From the NCBI RefSeq assembly GCF_900142725.1, contig NZ_FRBW01000004.1:1-64000 (forward strand): DNA of 64,000 nt. Direction: 5' to 3'. Source of the stretch: Roseibium suaedae. GTDB lineage: Bacteria; Pseudomonadota; Alphaproteobacteria; Rhizobiales; Stappiaceae. The notes under the pieces were generated by a model. It saw nothing but the letters and a program-made list of their open reading frames with translations. It made no database searches and was not told where the DNA came from. Positions 26,407 to 34,254 of the stretch are shown piece after piece (positions within the stretch are counted from its first letter, which is position 1; each line of letters begins with the position of its first letter). A program made the position numbers and the translations under genes.

Positions 26407-27600
26407 TCATTTCCCCCTGCGCGGCCGCTCGCCAATATAGGCCGCGCGGGACCGGATCTGATCCGGCAGCCGGTACTGTTCCAAGGCATGAGCCACCCAG
26501 CCCACCATGCGCCCGGCACAGAAAATGACCTTGCCGGCTTCTTCCGGCAGGCCCAGCTGGCGCTGGATCACCGCAAAGGCAAAATCGATGTTGGGCGCAA
26601 GACCATAAAGCGCCTCACCGGCTTCTGTCAGCTTTGGTACAAGCCGGGCAAACGCCTGATCCCCCAGTCCTGCCGCTGCCAGTTTCAGCAGGCAATCCGC
26701 CCGGGGATCCCGTCCAGCATAAATTGCGTGACCAAAGCCCGGAAGAGCTTCGCCGCGCTGGAGCATCGCTCCGAGCTCTCGGTCGACATCCTCCTCGCCT
26801 TGAATGCGCTCCAGCCAGGCCGTCACCCGGTCGGAATGAGCCCCATGCCGCGGACCGCTAAAAGCGCCCAAACCGGAAATCAGCGCGGCATGCAGCGGGG
26901 CACGGGTAGACGCTGCACAGCGAACGGCAAAGGCGCTCGTGTTGAACTCGTGATCTGCCGCCAGAACAAGGGCAGCCCGCAGCAGTTCTGCATCGGGGCC
27001 AGGAAGCACATTCCACGCCTTCGCCAGTTGTATGTGAACCGGCAGCGCTTCTGGCTCGGGCAATCCCAGCAGCGCGGCACAGGCCACTCTCACCAAGGCA
27101 GCTCCCTTGTCCCGGAGCAGGGCAGGAGAATGCGTATAGGCAGCCCGGTCTTGAAGCGGCCATCCGGCCAGAGCCACCATCAACCTTTCCATCATGCCAA
27201 GGCCTTCGGGCAAATCGGGGAGGCGGCGAGGGGCGGGACGGGAAAAAGGATCGGTTTCACATTCCCAAAGCAGGTTCGCGACGGCCTCCAGACTGAAACT
27301 TCCGGCCAGTTCTACTGCCGAGTGACCACGGTACCAGGGCCCATCCTCCGCAATCAGCGTCAGGGATGTTGTCAGTGGCTGGGAATGCGGCTTGTCCGTT
27401 CCGGCAATTGAGCCCGCGGGCACTGCTTCCGCCCGCTGTCCCTGCAATTGGCGGATATCTGCGGCGTCATAGCGCCTTTGCTTGCCAGGCCCCGGCACCG
27501 AACGGATCAGGCCGCGGCTGACATAGGCGTAGAGGGTCGCGGGACGCACCCCAAGCTCGGCTGCAGCCTCGCGGGCCGAAAGATAGACAGGTTCGCTCAT
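26407..27600 (-). CDS. Citrate synthase-like protein with N-terminal HTH
   Basis: This 397-residue protein starts with an excisionase/MerR-like helix-turn-helix (about 5-45: LSAREAAAELGVRPATLYAY), then a shortened citrate synthase fold. Catalytic residues are kept: His in GPRHGAHSD, His in GFGHAIY and Asp in PNIDFAF, with the RDPRAD segment. It may be a citrate or methylcitrate synthase that also binds DNA. It is divergent from a second citrate synthase across 80 bp with ATTGAT palindromes abutting its ATG. A GTG at 27630 would extend it by ten residues into that palindrome and is less likely. Confidence 0.85.
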   Translation of the reverse strand: MSEPVYLSAREAAAELGVRPATLYAYVSRGLIRSVPGPGKQRRYDAADIRQLQGQRAEAVPAGSIAGTDKPHSQPLTTSLTLIAEDGPWYRGHSAVELAGSFSLEAVANLLWECETDPFSRPAPRRLPDLPEGLGMMERLMVALAGWPLQDRAAYTHSPALLRDKGAALVRVACAALLGLPEPEALPVHIQLAKAWNVLPGPDAELLRAALVLAADHEFNTSAFAVRCAASTRAPLHAALISGLGAFSGPRHGAHSDRVTAWLERIQGEEDVDRELGAMLQRGEALPGFGHAIYAGRDPRADCLLKLAAAGLGDQAFARLVPKLTEAGEALYGLAPNIDFAFAVIQRQLGLPEEAGKVIFCAGRMVGWVAHALEQYRLPDQIRSRAAYIGERPRRGK

Positions 27601-27627
27601 ATATTGATTGTATTTATCAATATTGAT
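27601..27627. promoter_or_regulatory. Overlapping ATTGAT palindromes, likely operator
   Basis: ATATTGAT (27601-27608) and ATCAATAT (27616-27623) form a perfect 8-bp inverted repeat with a 7-base spacer. ATCAATATTGAT (27616-27627) is itself a perfect 12-bp palindrome. The three half-sites lie between the divergent citrate synthases and directly touch the HTH-bearing gene's ATG. Binding by that HTH is the simplest explanation. Confidence 0.6.
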
Positions 27628-27680
27628 CACTTCAAGAGATCCATGAGACCTAAGGCAAACAAGCTATCAGGAGAGATCTC

Positions 27681-28784
27681 ATGACCCTCGTTTTTCCGGC
27701 ACCCAGCCTTGCCAAGTCCACCGCATCGGGCCTCGAAGGCGTGATTGCAGCTGAAACAGTGCTCAGCGAAGTTGATGGTGCCAAGGGCCAGCTGGTTTTG
27801 CGTGGCAAGGCGATTGAGGATTTGGCCGGAAAACTGACGTTCGAAGAGGCGATTGCCTTTTTCTGGGATGGCTTGATCGAAACCGAAACGTCTCTGGAAG
27901 ACCGACTGCTGCAGGGGCGCTTGAAAGCCTTTGAGCTGATGCCGGTCCTCGAAGCTGCCCCACGAGACCTGCCGGTCTATCAGCGCATGCGCCTTGGCCT
28001 CTCGGCCCTGGCGGACACGCAATCGGAAGAGGATGCCGCCGCCATCTGCGCTGCATTGCCTGTGTTTCTCGCCGCCTCGGCCCGCATTCAAGCAGGACTG
28101 AAGCCGGTCGCACCTGATGTCAGCCTCACCATTTCACAGGATATCCTGCAGATGCTGACCGGCAGAATGCCGGTCGAGCGCGCAGCCAATGCCCTGGACC
28201 GCTATCTGGTCACCATTCTTGACCATGGCCTCAATGCCTCGACCTTCACCGCAAGGGTGATTGCCTCGACCAAGGCAGACATGGCATCCGCGATCATCGG
28301 AGCCATGGGCGCACTGAAAGGTCCGCTTCATGGCGGCGCGCCCGGACCGGTTCTCGACATGCTGGATGCGGTCGGAACGTCCGAAAATGCTGACAACTGG
28401 GTTGCCGGAGAATTGAAAAAAGGCATCCGCCTGATGGGCTTTGGCCACCGGATCTACCGCACCCGCGACCCAAGGGCGGATGTGCTGAAGGCAGGACTTG
28501 CGGAACTGCCGCAGGAAGACGGCCGTATCGCGCTTGCGGAAGCGGTGGAAACGGCAGCGCTGGCGGCGCTGCGCCGGCACAAGCCCGACCGCCCGCTGGA
28601 AACGAACGTGGAATTCTACACCGCCGTCCTTCTCGAGGCTGCCGGCATCGACCGCAGCCTGTTCACGCCGCTCTTCGCAGTTGGCCGGAGCGTTGGCTGG
28701 TGCGCCCATGTGGTGGAGCAGCAGCAGACGGGCAAGCTGATCCGCCCGGCCTCCCGCTACACAGGCCCCATGCCTCAGATCTGA
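27681..28784 (+). CDS. Citrate/2-methylcitrate synthase family protein
   Basis: This is a 367-residue citrate-synthase fold with His in KGPLHGGAPG and His in GFGHRIYRTRDPRAD. The aspartate of the canonical NVDFY motif is glutamate here (TNVEFYTAV). That change lowers activity in the pig enzyme but occurs in some bacterial paralogues, so the reaction (citrate, methylcitrate or other) is open. The ATG follows AGGAGAG. It is divergent from the HTH-citrate synthase and probably shares its control region. Confidence 0.87.
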   Translation: MTLVFPAPSLAKSTASGLEGVIAAETVLSEVDGAKGQLVLRGKAIEDLAGKLTFEEAIAFFWDGLIETETSLEDRLLQGRLKAFELMPVLEAAPRDLPVYQRMRLGLSALADTQSEEDAAAICAALPVFLAASARIQAGLKPVAPDVSLTISQDILQMLTGRMPVERAANALDRYLVTILDHGLNASTFTARVIASTKADMASAIIGAMGALKGPLHGGAPGPVLDMLDAVGTSENADNWVAGELKKGIRLMGFGHRIYRTRDPRADVLKAGLAELPQEDGRIALAEAVETAALAALRRHKPDRPLETNVEFYTAVLLEAAGIDRSLFTPLFAVGRSVGWCAHVVEQQQTGKLIRPASRYTGPMPQI

Positions 28785-28818
28785 CCGGCGCGGTTGTGAC
28801 GAAGGACGGAAATCCGGC

Positions 28819-29229
28819 TCAAACGCCCTTCTTGTAGGCCATGCCAATCGTGCGTGGCGCGGTTTCCTTGAAACCGAACTTCTCATAGAGCCTGTTCGCC
28901 GGCACATCGGCGAGCAGGTTCACATAGGCGGTATCCGGCACATTGGCAGCGATATAGTCGCTGAGCGCCTGCATGATCATCCGGCCATATCCCTTGCCGT
29001 GATGCTCGGGCCGCACGACGATATCAACGATATGCACGGCCAGAGCGCCATCTCCAACAATGCGGCCCATGCCGATATCTTCGCCCGCCAGTTCCAGCAC
29101 GATGCAATAGAGCGACCGGGGCAGCCCCGCCTGTGCAGCCTCGAGGGAATAGGCGCTGAGACCTCCGGACTTCCGCAGATCCAGATAGGTTTGGGGATCT
29201 GGCAGACGCTCGACAATCTGAGGGGTCAC
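28819..29229 (-). CDS. GNAT-family N-acetyltransferase
   Basis: This 136-residue acetyltransferase has the core VRPEHHGKGYGRMIMQAL (about 71-88) for acetyl-CoA binding and the C-terminal RLYEKFGF motif. The substrate is unknown. It is convergent with the citrate synthase gene, with a 34-bp gap. Confidence 0.88.
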   Translation of the reverse strand: MTPQIVERLPDPQTYLDLRKSGGLSAYSLEAAQAGLPRSLYCIVLELAGEDIGMGRIVGDGALAVHIVDIVVRPEHHGKGYGRMIMQALSDYIAANVPDTAYVNLLADVPANRLYEKFGFKETAPRTIGMAYKKGV

Positions 29230-29296
29230 GGGCAGGCTCTCTTGATAATTTTCCGGAGGCGGAGCTTTGCCGAAATACGTACCACCTTCAATGAAA

Positions 29297-29321
29297 AAGG
29301 CCGGAGCAATGCCCCGGCCTT
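29297..29321 (-). terminator. Rho-independent terminator of the dctQM genes
   Basis: AAGGCCGG (29297-29304) and CCGGCCTT (29314-29321) pair around nine bases. On the minus strand TTTC follows, placing it 25 bp after the dctM stop; on the plus strand GAGTTTTT follows, so it may work both ways. Confidence 0.75.
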
Positions 29322-29345
29322 GAGTTTTTCCGAAACTCCGGGTCC

Positions 29346-30749
29346 TCAGCGGTTCGTCAGGATTTCCGGTCCCATCAGGCTGTAGGGCAGCCAGGTGGAG
29401 AGGGCCGGAACATAGGTCACCAGGATGAGGAACAGGAACAGGATCAGCACGAAGGGTGCAGCGGCCCGGACGACCTGAACCAGGCTCATCCCCGTGATCC
29501 CGGAGGTCACGAACAGGTTGAGGCCAATCGGCGGGGTGATCATGCCGATTTCCATGTTCACCACCATGATGATGCCCAGGTGGATCGGATCGACGCCCAA
29601 TTCCATGCCGATCGGGAACACCACAGGTGCCACGATCAGGAGCAGGCCCGACGGTTCCATGAACTGGCCACCCAGGAGCAGCAACAGGTTGACCGCAATC
29701 AGGAAGGTGAACCAGTTGAACCCTGCGTTCAGCATCAGATCGGTGATCGCCTGCGGGATCCGCTCGGAGGTCAGAACATGGGCGAAGAGCAGGGCGTTGA
29801 CGATGATGAACATGAGCATGATCGTCGTCTTGCCCGCATCCACCAGCACCTTCTTGGTGTCCTTGTGGAAGCAGCCTGGACCGAAATTTGCAACCGTCAG
29901 CCAGAGGTTCCGGCCAATGGCAGACCCAAGACCTTCCCCTTCCTTGCGCATCGGAACGCCCTTGAGCGGCCCCATGTCGCGGTAGATGAAGATCGCAATC
30001 AGGAACGAATAGACAGCAGCCACGGCAGCCGCTTCCGTCGGCGTGAATACGCCGCCATAGATGCCTCCAAGAATGATGACGATCAGCAGCAGGCCGAACC
30101 CGGCCTCACCGGCCGCCCTGGCAATCTCGCCAAAACCGGCGAAAGGCTGCTTCGGCATGTTCTTGATGCGGGCATTCACATAGATCGCGATCATCAGCAT
30201 GAGGCCGGCCACGAGGCCCGGAATCACACCGGCAAGGAACATGCGGCCCACGGAAACGTCTGTTGCAGCAGCATAGACCACCATCACGATGGATGGCGGG
30301 ATCAGAATGCCCAGGGTGCCCGCATTGGCGATGACGCCGGCCGCGAATTCCTTGGTGTAGCCAACCTGACGCATGCCGGCGATGGCGATGGTGCCGATGG
30401 CCACCACGGTGGCAGGCGAAGAGCCCGACAGCGCGGCAAACAGCATACAGGAGAACACTGCCGCAATGGCAAGGCCGCCGCGCACATGGCCCACGCAGGC
30501 GATGGCAAAGCGGATGATGCGGCGGGCAACGCCCCCGGTCGACATAAAGGCCGAGGCCAGAATGAAGAACGGGATCGCCAGCAGCGTATAGTTCTGCGAA
30601 GCGGTGAAGAGCTGCAGAGCAACCGACGAAATGGAATCGTTGGAGAAGATGGCAATCGCCAGAACGCTGGAAAGACCCAGCGAGATCGCGATCGGTACGC
30701 CCAGAAACAGAAGTGTCAGGACGAGAATGAAAAGGATTGCGGCTTCCAT
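29346..30749 (-). CDS. dctM: TRAP dicarboxylate transporter large permease
   Basis: This 467-residue, strongly hydrophobic protein has the DctM pattern: an N-terminal LTLLFLGVPIAISLGLSS, AGVIANAGTLGILIPPSI (about 140-157) and TPPIGLNLFVTSGI near the C-terminus. It is the Na+-coupled transport subunit. The insert around residues 255-300 is longer than in the shortest DctM proteins. It follows dctQ by 11 bp and ends at a terminator. Confidence 0.94.
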   Translation of the reverse strand: MEAAILFILVLTLLFLGVPIAISLGLSSVLAIAIFSNDSISSVALQLFTASQNYTLLAIPFFILASAFMSTGGVARRIIRFAIACVGHVRGGLAIAAVFSCMLFAALSGSSPATVVAIGTIAIAGMRQVGYTKEFAAGVIANAGTLGILIPPSIVMVVYAAATDVSVGRMFLAGVIPGLVAGLMLMIAIYVNARIKNMPKQPFAGFGEIARAAGEAGFGLLLIVIILGGIYGGVFTPTEAAAVAAVYSFLIAIFIYRDMGPLKGVPMRKEGEGLGSAIGRNLWLTVANFGPGCFHKDTKKVLVDAGKTTIMLMFIIVNALLFAHVLTSERIPQAITDLMLNAGFNWFTFLIAVNLLLLLGGQFMEPSGLLLIVAPVVFPIGMELGVDPIHLGIIMVVNMEIGMITPPIGLNLFVTSGITGMSLVQVVRAAAPFVLILFLFLILVTYVPALSTWLPYSLMGPEILTNR

Positions 30750-30760
30750 GGTCTCTTACC

Positions 30761-31381
30761 TCAATCCTTCAGAACGTCTTTGTTTTCGGCCACGAGCTCT
30801 TCCGCTTCATGCGCCGCGATCATCATCTCCCGCTGACCGGTGAGGATGTGCCAGGTTGCCTGGAGGCAGCGGAACGCGAAGAGCGCAAGTCCGACCGGAA
30901 GAATGATATAGGCGATCCAGCGCTGGACACGCTCCTTCGTGCCGAAGGCTTCCTGCACCCATTCCGGATAGCGCAGATCATCAAGACCGATGCCGATCTT
31001 GAACATCTTCTGCCAGTAATCGATGGCTCCGCCCTTGGCATCGATGCCGAAGACGTGCAGCCAATCGGCTTTCAGCAGGATGACCGCATAGGCCACACCG
31101 CACAGCGCGCCAAAAACGGCCGCAATACGAAACAGGGGCTTCGGGAACAGGCGGATGACGGCATCCACCCCCAGATGAGACCCGATCTTCACGCCATAGC
31201 TCATGCCGAACAGGATCAGCCACGCAAACAGGATGCGTGTCAGTTCAAGTGCGCCGGTCCAGCCGGAGTTGAACCCGTAACGGGCGACCACCTGGGTAAA
31301 GGTCACGAGTGTCATCGCCGCAAGAAGGAAGGCGATGACGCCTTCCTCGAAGCGGGTGACCCAATTGTCGAGGCGTTGCAT
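30761..31381 (-). CDS. dctQ: TRAP dicarboxylate transporter small permease
   Basis: This 206-residue protein has four hydrophobic helices in the DctQ arrangement, including FLLAAMTLVTFTQVVARYGF near the start and the WAVELTR-like segment GALELTRILFAWLILFG. I chose the ATG at 31381 after GGGGGAAAC; the frame stays open further 5' without a ribosome binding site. It supports assembly of the large subunit with DctP. It follows dctP after a gap with a perfect stem-loop. Confidence 0.9.
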   Translation of the reverse strand: MQRLDNWVTRFEEGVIAFLLAAMTLVTFTQVVARYGFNSGWTGALELTRILFAWLILFGMSYGVKIGSHLGVDAVIRLFPKPLFRIAAVFGALCGVAYAVILLKADWLHVFGIDAKGGAIDYWQKMFKIGIGLDDLRYPEWVQEAFGTKERVQRWIAYIILPVGLALFAFRCLQATWHILTGQREMMIAAHEAEELVAENKDVLKD

Positions 31382-31546
31382 TGTTTCCCCCGAATCGTGC
31401 CCTGCGGCACGTTCTCGAATGATTATTTCCCTATCCGCACCCGATATGGCCCCTTGTGAAAAGGACCTTCCAGCCTGTGGCATCGGACGCTCTGCGGGCG
31501 GAAGCTTTTTGTTCTCTTCCCGCGCACGCCTGGGGCGGAGACCCCC

Positions 31547-31572
31547 GGAAGGGCCGGCGGACCGGCCCTTCC
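31547..31572 (-). promoter_or_regulatory. Stem-loop between dctP and dctQ
   Basis: GGAAGGGCCGG (31547-31557) pairs perfectly with CCGGCCCTTCC (31562-31572) around CGGA. It lies 11 bp after the dctP stop with no U-run on the minus strand. It probably stabilises dctP mRNA or partly terminates, so that binding protein exceeds permease. Confidence 0.65.
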
Positions 31573-31582
31573 AAAGCTGACC

Positions 31583-32590
31583 TTACTTGGCCGTGTTGGA
31601 CGCGACTGCAGCGTCGATCAGGTCCTTGCCGATATCGCCTTCGAACTTGGACCAAACCGGCTTCATGGCATCAACCCATGCCTGACGCTGTTCCGGGGTC
31701 AGTTCGCGGATCGTGGCACCTGCATCCAGAATGCGCTGACGGTTGGTTGCTTCCTGCTGGGCAACGGAGCCGTTTGCGGCAGCAGTGACTTCCTCTGCAA
31801 TCTTGAGGAACTGGTCACGGACATCCGGCTCCAGGCTGTTCAGCCACTCGTCAGAGGTGACGAGCAGGTAGGCGAGGAGCTGGTGGTTCGTTTCGGTGAT
31901 GCCGTCCTGAACTTCAAAGAACTTCTGGGTATAGATGTTGGACCAGGAGTTTTCCTGACCATCCACAACGCCGGTCTGCAGTGCGCCGTAGACTTCCTTG
32001 AACGCCAGCTTCTGAGCGTTTGCACCCATGGCTTCGATCATGGCTTCGGCAACGTCAGACGTCTGGATGCGGAACTTCATCCCGGCTGCATCCGTCGGCA
32101 GCAGCAGCGGCTTGTTGGCAGAGAACTGCTTCAGACCGGAACTCCAGTAGCCAAGGCCCTGGAACCCGTATTCGGTCATGGAGTTCAAGAGAGCCTTGCC
32201 TTCCGCGCCGGTGGAGAAGCGCTCGACTGCATCCAGATCCTGGAACAGGAACGGCAGATCGAACAGGCGGAACTTCAGGGTGTAGGCTTCGAACTTGGAC
32301 AGGGACGGAGCTGCAAGCTGAACGTCACCCAGAAGCAGGGCTTCCATCACCTTGTCGTCATCGAACAGCTGAGAGTTCGGGAACACCTGCATGCAGGCCT
32401 TGCCGTCCATCTCCTTGTTGACGCGTTCGGCCAGCAGAGTGGCTGCATCGCCCTTCGGGTGACCGGTCGCAGCCACCACGTGGCTGAACTTGATCACGAT
32501 TTCGCCGTCATCACAGGATTCAGTTGCCTGCGCTGCGCCGGAGAACGCAAGGGTGACTGCAGCGGTCGCTGCGAGAAGAAGCTTTTTCAT
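31583..32590 (-). CDS. dctP: TRAP dicarboxylate transporter binding protein
   Basis: This is a 335-residue periplasmic binding protein with signal peptide MKKLLLAATAAVTLAFSGA, cut near AQA. The DctP family features follow, including IKFSHVVAATGHPKGDAA and YGALQTGVVDGQENSWSN (about 203-220), which holds the carboxylate-binding region. I chose the ATG at 32590 after GGGAGGACATTTC. A sigma-54 promoter and paired upstream sites precede it, and dctB/dctD lie upstream, so a C4-dicarboxylate such as succinate, fumarate or malate is the likely ligand. Confidence 0.94.
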   Translation of the reverse strand: MKKLLLAATAAVTLAFSGAAQATESCDDGEIVIKFSHVVAATGHPKGDAATLLAERVNKEMDGKACMQVFPNSQLFDDDKVMEALLLGDVQLAAPSLSKFEAYTLKFRLFDLPFLFQDLDAVERFSTGAEGKALLNSMTEYGFQGLGYWSSGLKQFSANKPLLLPTDAAGMKFRIQTSDVAEAMIEAMGANAQKLAFKEVYGALQTGVVDGQENSWSNIYTQKFFEVQDGITETNHQLLAYLLVTSDEWLNSLEPDVRDQFLKIAEEVTAAANGSVAQQEATNRQRILDAGATIRELTPEQRQAWVDAMKPVWSKFEGDIGKDLIDAAVASNTAK

Positions 32591-32668
32591 GAAATGTCCT
32601 CCCAGACATTTTTCGTGTGTCCGGCCGCGTAACGGGACCGGAGCGCGAAAGCACGCTGGAAACACTAT

Positions 32669-32685
32669 AGCAACGCTTGTGCCAA
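32669..32685 (-). promoter_or_regulatory. Sigma-54 promoter of dctPQM
   Basis: On the minus strand TTGGCACAAGCGTTGCT matches the sigma-54 consensus TGGCAC-N5-TTGCT exactly, with GG at -24 and GC at -12. Transcription should start near 32658, giving a leader of about 68 bases before dctP. Confidence 0.88.
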
Positions 32686-32759
32686 ACCGGAAAAACTCAA
32701 GATTTCTGCCGGAAAATCCTCGGAGACCCCATTTGCTCCAGCCTTGAGCCGAGGGGAAC

Positions 32760-32807
32760 GGGTCGAAACCGACACGCTCCAGAGCGGAAATGTGTCGAAA
32801 TCGACCC
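32760..32807. promoter_or_regulatory. Paired upstream activator sites, likely DctD-bound
   Basis: GGGTCGAAACCGACAC (32760-32775) and GTGTCGAAATCGACCC (32792-32807) share the TGTCG/CGACC framework in opposite orientation. They are 32 bp apart, about three helical turns, and 75-140 bp upstream of the -24/-12 promoter. That is the arrangement expected for a sigma-54 activator. Confidence 0.7.
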
Positions 32808-32819
32808 ATCTCCAAAGAT

Positions 32820-33740
32820 TCAATGCTGCTTCAGGGAACCGCTCTGAAGATCGTGCCGGAATCTTTGGCCAAGGTGCCTGAGTTTGTCCGGGTTCCGCAT
32901 GATGTAGATGTTCGCAACCTGGCCTTCCTCGGTGAAGCCAAGCGTCATGGCCGCGACCACCTGTTGCCCCTCCCAGACCACAAGCCCCTCGATCCCGTTC
33001 ATTTCCCGCCGCTCGATGCGCGTACCCAACCAGAGACGGCCGAAAATCCTGGCAATATAGCGGGAGACCTCGTCTTGCCCGGACAGCACGCGGCGCAGGG
33101 CCGTCGCCTTGCCCCCGCCATCACTGCTCAGATTGACGGTCTCAGCCAGAAGCATACTCAACTGATCGGGCGCCCCCGTCACAAGCGCCGCCTGAAAGGC
33201 CTCCAGAAAGGCCGACTGCTGATCTGCGCTCGGCCGGAACCGGGCCTTTTCCTGACGGACGGACTTGGTGCTTCTTGACACCAGCTGACGGCAGGCTGCC
33301 TCACTCATGCCCAGGGTTTCGGCCACCTCGGCATAGCTCTTTCCGAATACCTCCCGCAGAAGGAACGCGGCCCGCTCTCGCGGGGTGAGCCGTTCCAGAA
33401 GCAGCAGGAAGGCCGTGGTAAGGGACTGCGCCCTGTCCAGATCCTCCTCCTGGGAATTGCATGTTTCCGTCTGCAAGGGCTCGGGGATCCAGGACCCGAT
33501 ATAGTCGACACGGGTCCGGGAAGCTGCCTTGAGTAAATCAAGGCAGCGGTTCGTGCAGACCCTCACGAGCCAGGCTTCCCCATTCAGCAGTTGGGACGGG
33601 TCAACAGCCTGCCATTTGAGAAACGTGTCCTGAACAGCATCTTCCGCATCGGCAACGACACCGAGCATGCGATAGGCGAGCCCCATCAGCTGGGGCCGCA
33701 CCTTCTCGAAAAGAGCCGTCTTTGCATCGGGTTCTGACAT
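32820..33740 (-). CDS. ECF41-type RNA polymerase sigma factor
   Basis: This 306-residue protein has sigma regions 2 and 4 (about 10-165) plus a SnoaL-like C-terminal domain. All three ECF41 hallmarks are visible: WIPEP (84-88) in the linker, DGGGK (207-211) and NPDKL (283-287). In ECF41 proteins the C-terminal extension acts as a built-in regulator instead of a separate anti-sigma factor. It starts one base after the stop of the AhpD-like gene. A canonical ECF41 promoter precedes that pair, so it is probably autoregulated. It is inserted between dctP and dctD. Confidence 0.93.
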   Translation of the reverse strand: MSEPDAKTALFEKVRPQLMGLAYRMLGVVADAEDAVQDTFLKWQAVDPSQLLNGEAWLVRVCTNRCLDLLKAASRTRVDYIGSWIPEPLQTETCNSQEEDLDRAQSLTTAFLLLLERLTPRERAAFLLREVFGKSYAEVAETLGMSEAACRQLVSRSTKSVRQEKARFRPSADQQSAFLEAFQAALVTGAPDQLSMLLAETVNLSSDGGGKATALRRVLSGQDEVSRYIARIFGRLWLGTRIERREMNGIEGLVVWEGQQVVAAMTLGFTEEGQVANIYIMRNPDKLRHLGQRFRHDLQSGSLKQH

Positions 33741-33741
33741 C

Positions 33742-34173
33742 TTAGTGGTTCGATACCCCGAGCCGGTTCCACATGTTGATCATCGCCACGACAGCCGTGA
33801 TCGCGCTGATCTGCACATCCGAATAGTGCTTTCTCAGTTCATCCCTCAGGATGCCGAGATCCTTGCTGTCGTCCAGCACGGTCAGGGCTTCGGTCCAGGC
33901 AAATGCGGCCTTTTCCGCAGCCGAGAAGTCACCCGAATGCCGCCAGACCGTCAAACGCTCCAGCCGCTTGTGGCTCTCGCCGTCCTTGAGGGCTTCTTCG
34001 ACATGCATGTTCACGCAAAAGGCGCACCGATTGATCTGCGAGGCAAGCAGCTTCACAAGATGATGAAGACCCGCGTCGATGTCTGTCTCAAGGAGACGGT
34101 TATGCGCCTCGACAAAGGCACGATACACCTCGGGGATATTCTGATGATGGTTGATTGCAGCATGAGACGTCAT
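33742..34173 (-). CDS. AhpD/carboxymuconolactone decarboxylase-like protein
   Basis: This protein of about 143 residues has the AhpD core with the redox pair in INRCAFCVNMHVEEA and the later HYSDVQISAITAVVAMINMWNR. It is the typical COE partner encoded next to ECF41 sigma factors and is probably their main target, acting on a peroxide or small organic compound. I prefer the ATG at 34173 (or 34182): a start at 34209 would sit on the predicted transcription start of the ECF41 promoter. Confidence 0.9.
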   Translation of the reverse strand: MTSHAAINHHQNIPEVYRAFVEAHNRLLETDIDAGLHHLVKLLASQINRCAFCVNMHVEEALKDGESHKRLERLTVWRHSGDFSAAEKAAFAWTEALTVLDDSKDLGILRDELRKHYSDVQISAITAVVAMINMWNRLGVSNH

Positions 34174-34215
34174 TTGTGTCATCCAGGTTGGAGTTTGTCT
34201 TCGTGACACCAGGAC

Positions 34216-34242
34216 GACGAGCGGCGTTTCCAGCCTGTGACA
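34216..34242 (-). promoter_or_regulatory. ECF41-type promoter
   Basis: On the minus strand TGTCACA (34242-34236) is followed by exactly 16 bases and CGTC (34219-34216), the published consensus for ECF41 targets. It lies between the dctD stop and the AhpD-like gene and implies autoregulation of the ahpD-sigma pair. Confidence 0.85.
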
Positions 34243-34254
34243 GGCAGCTGCAAT

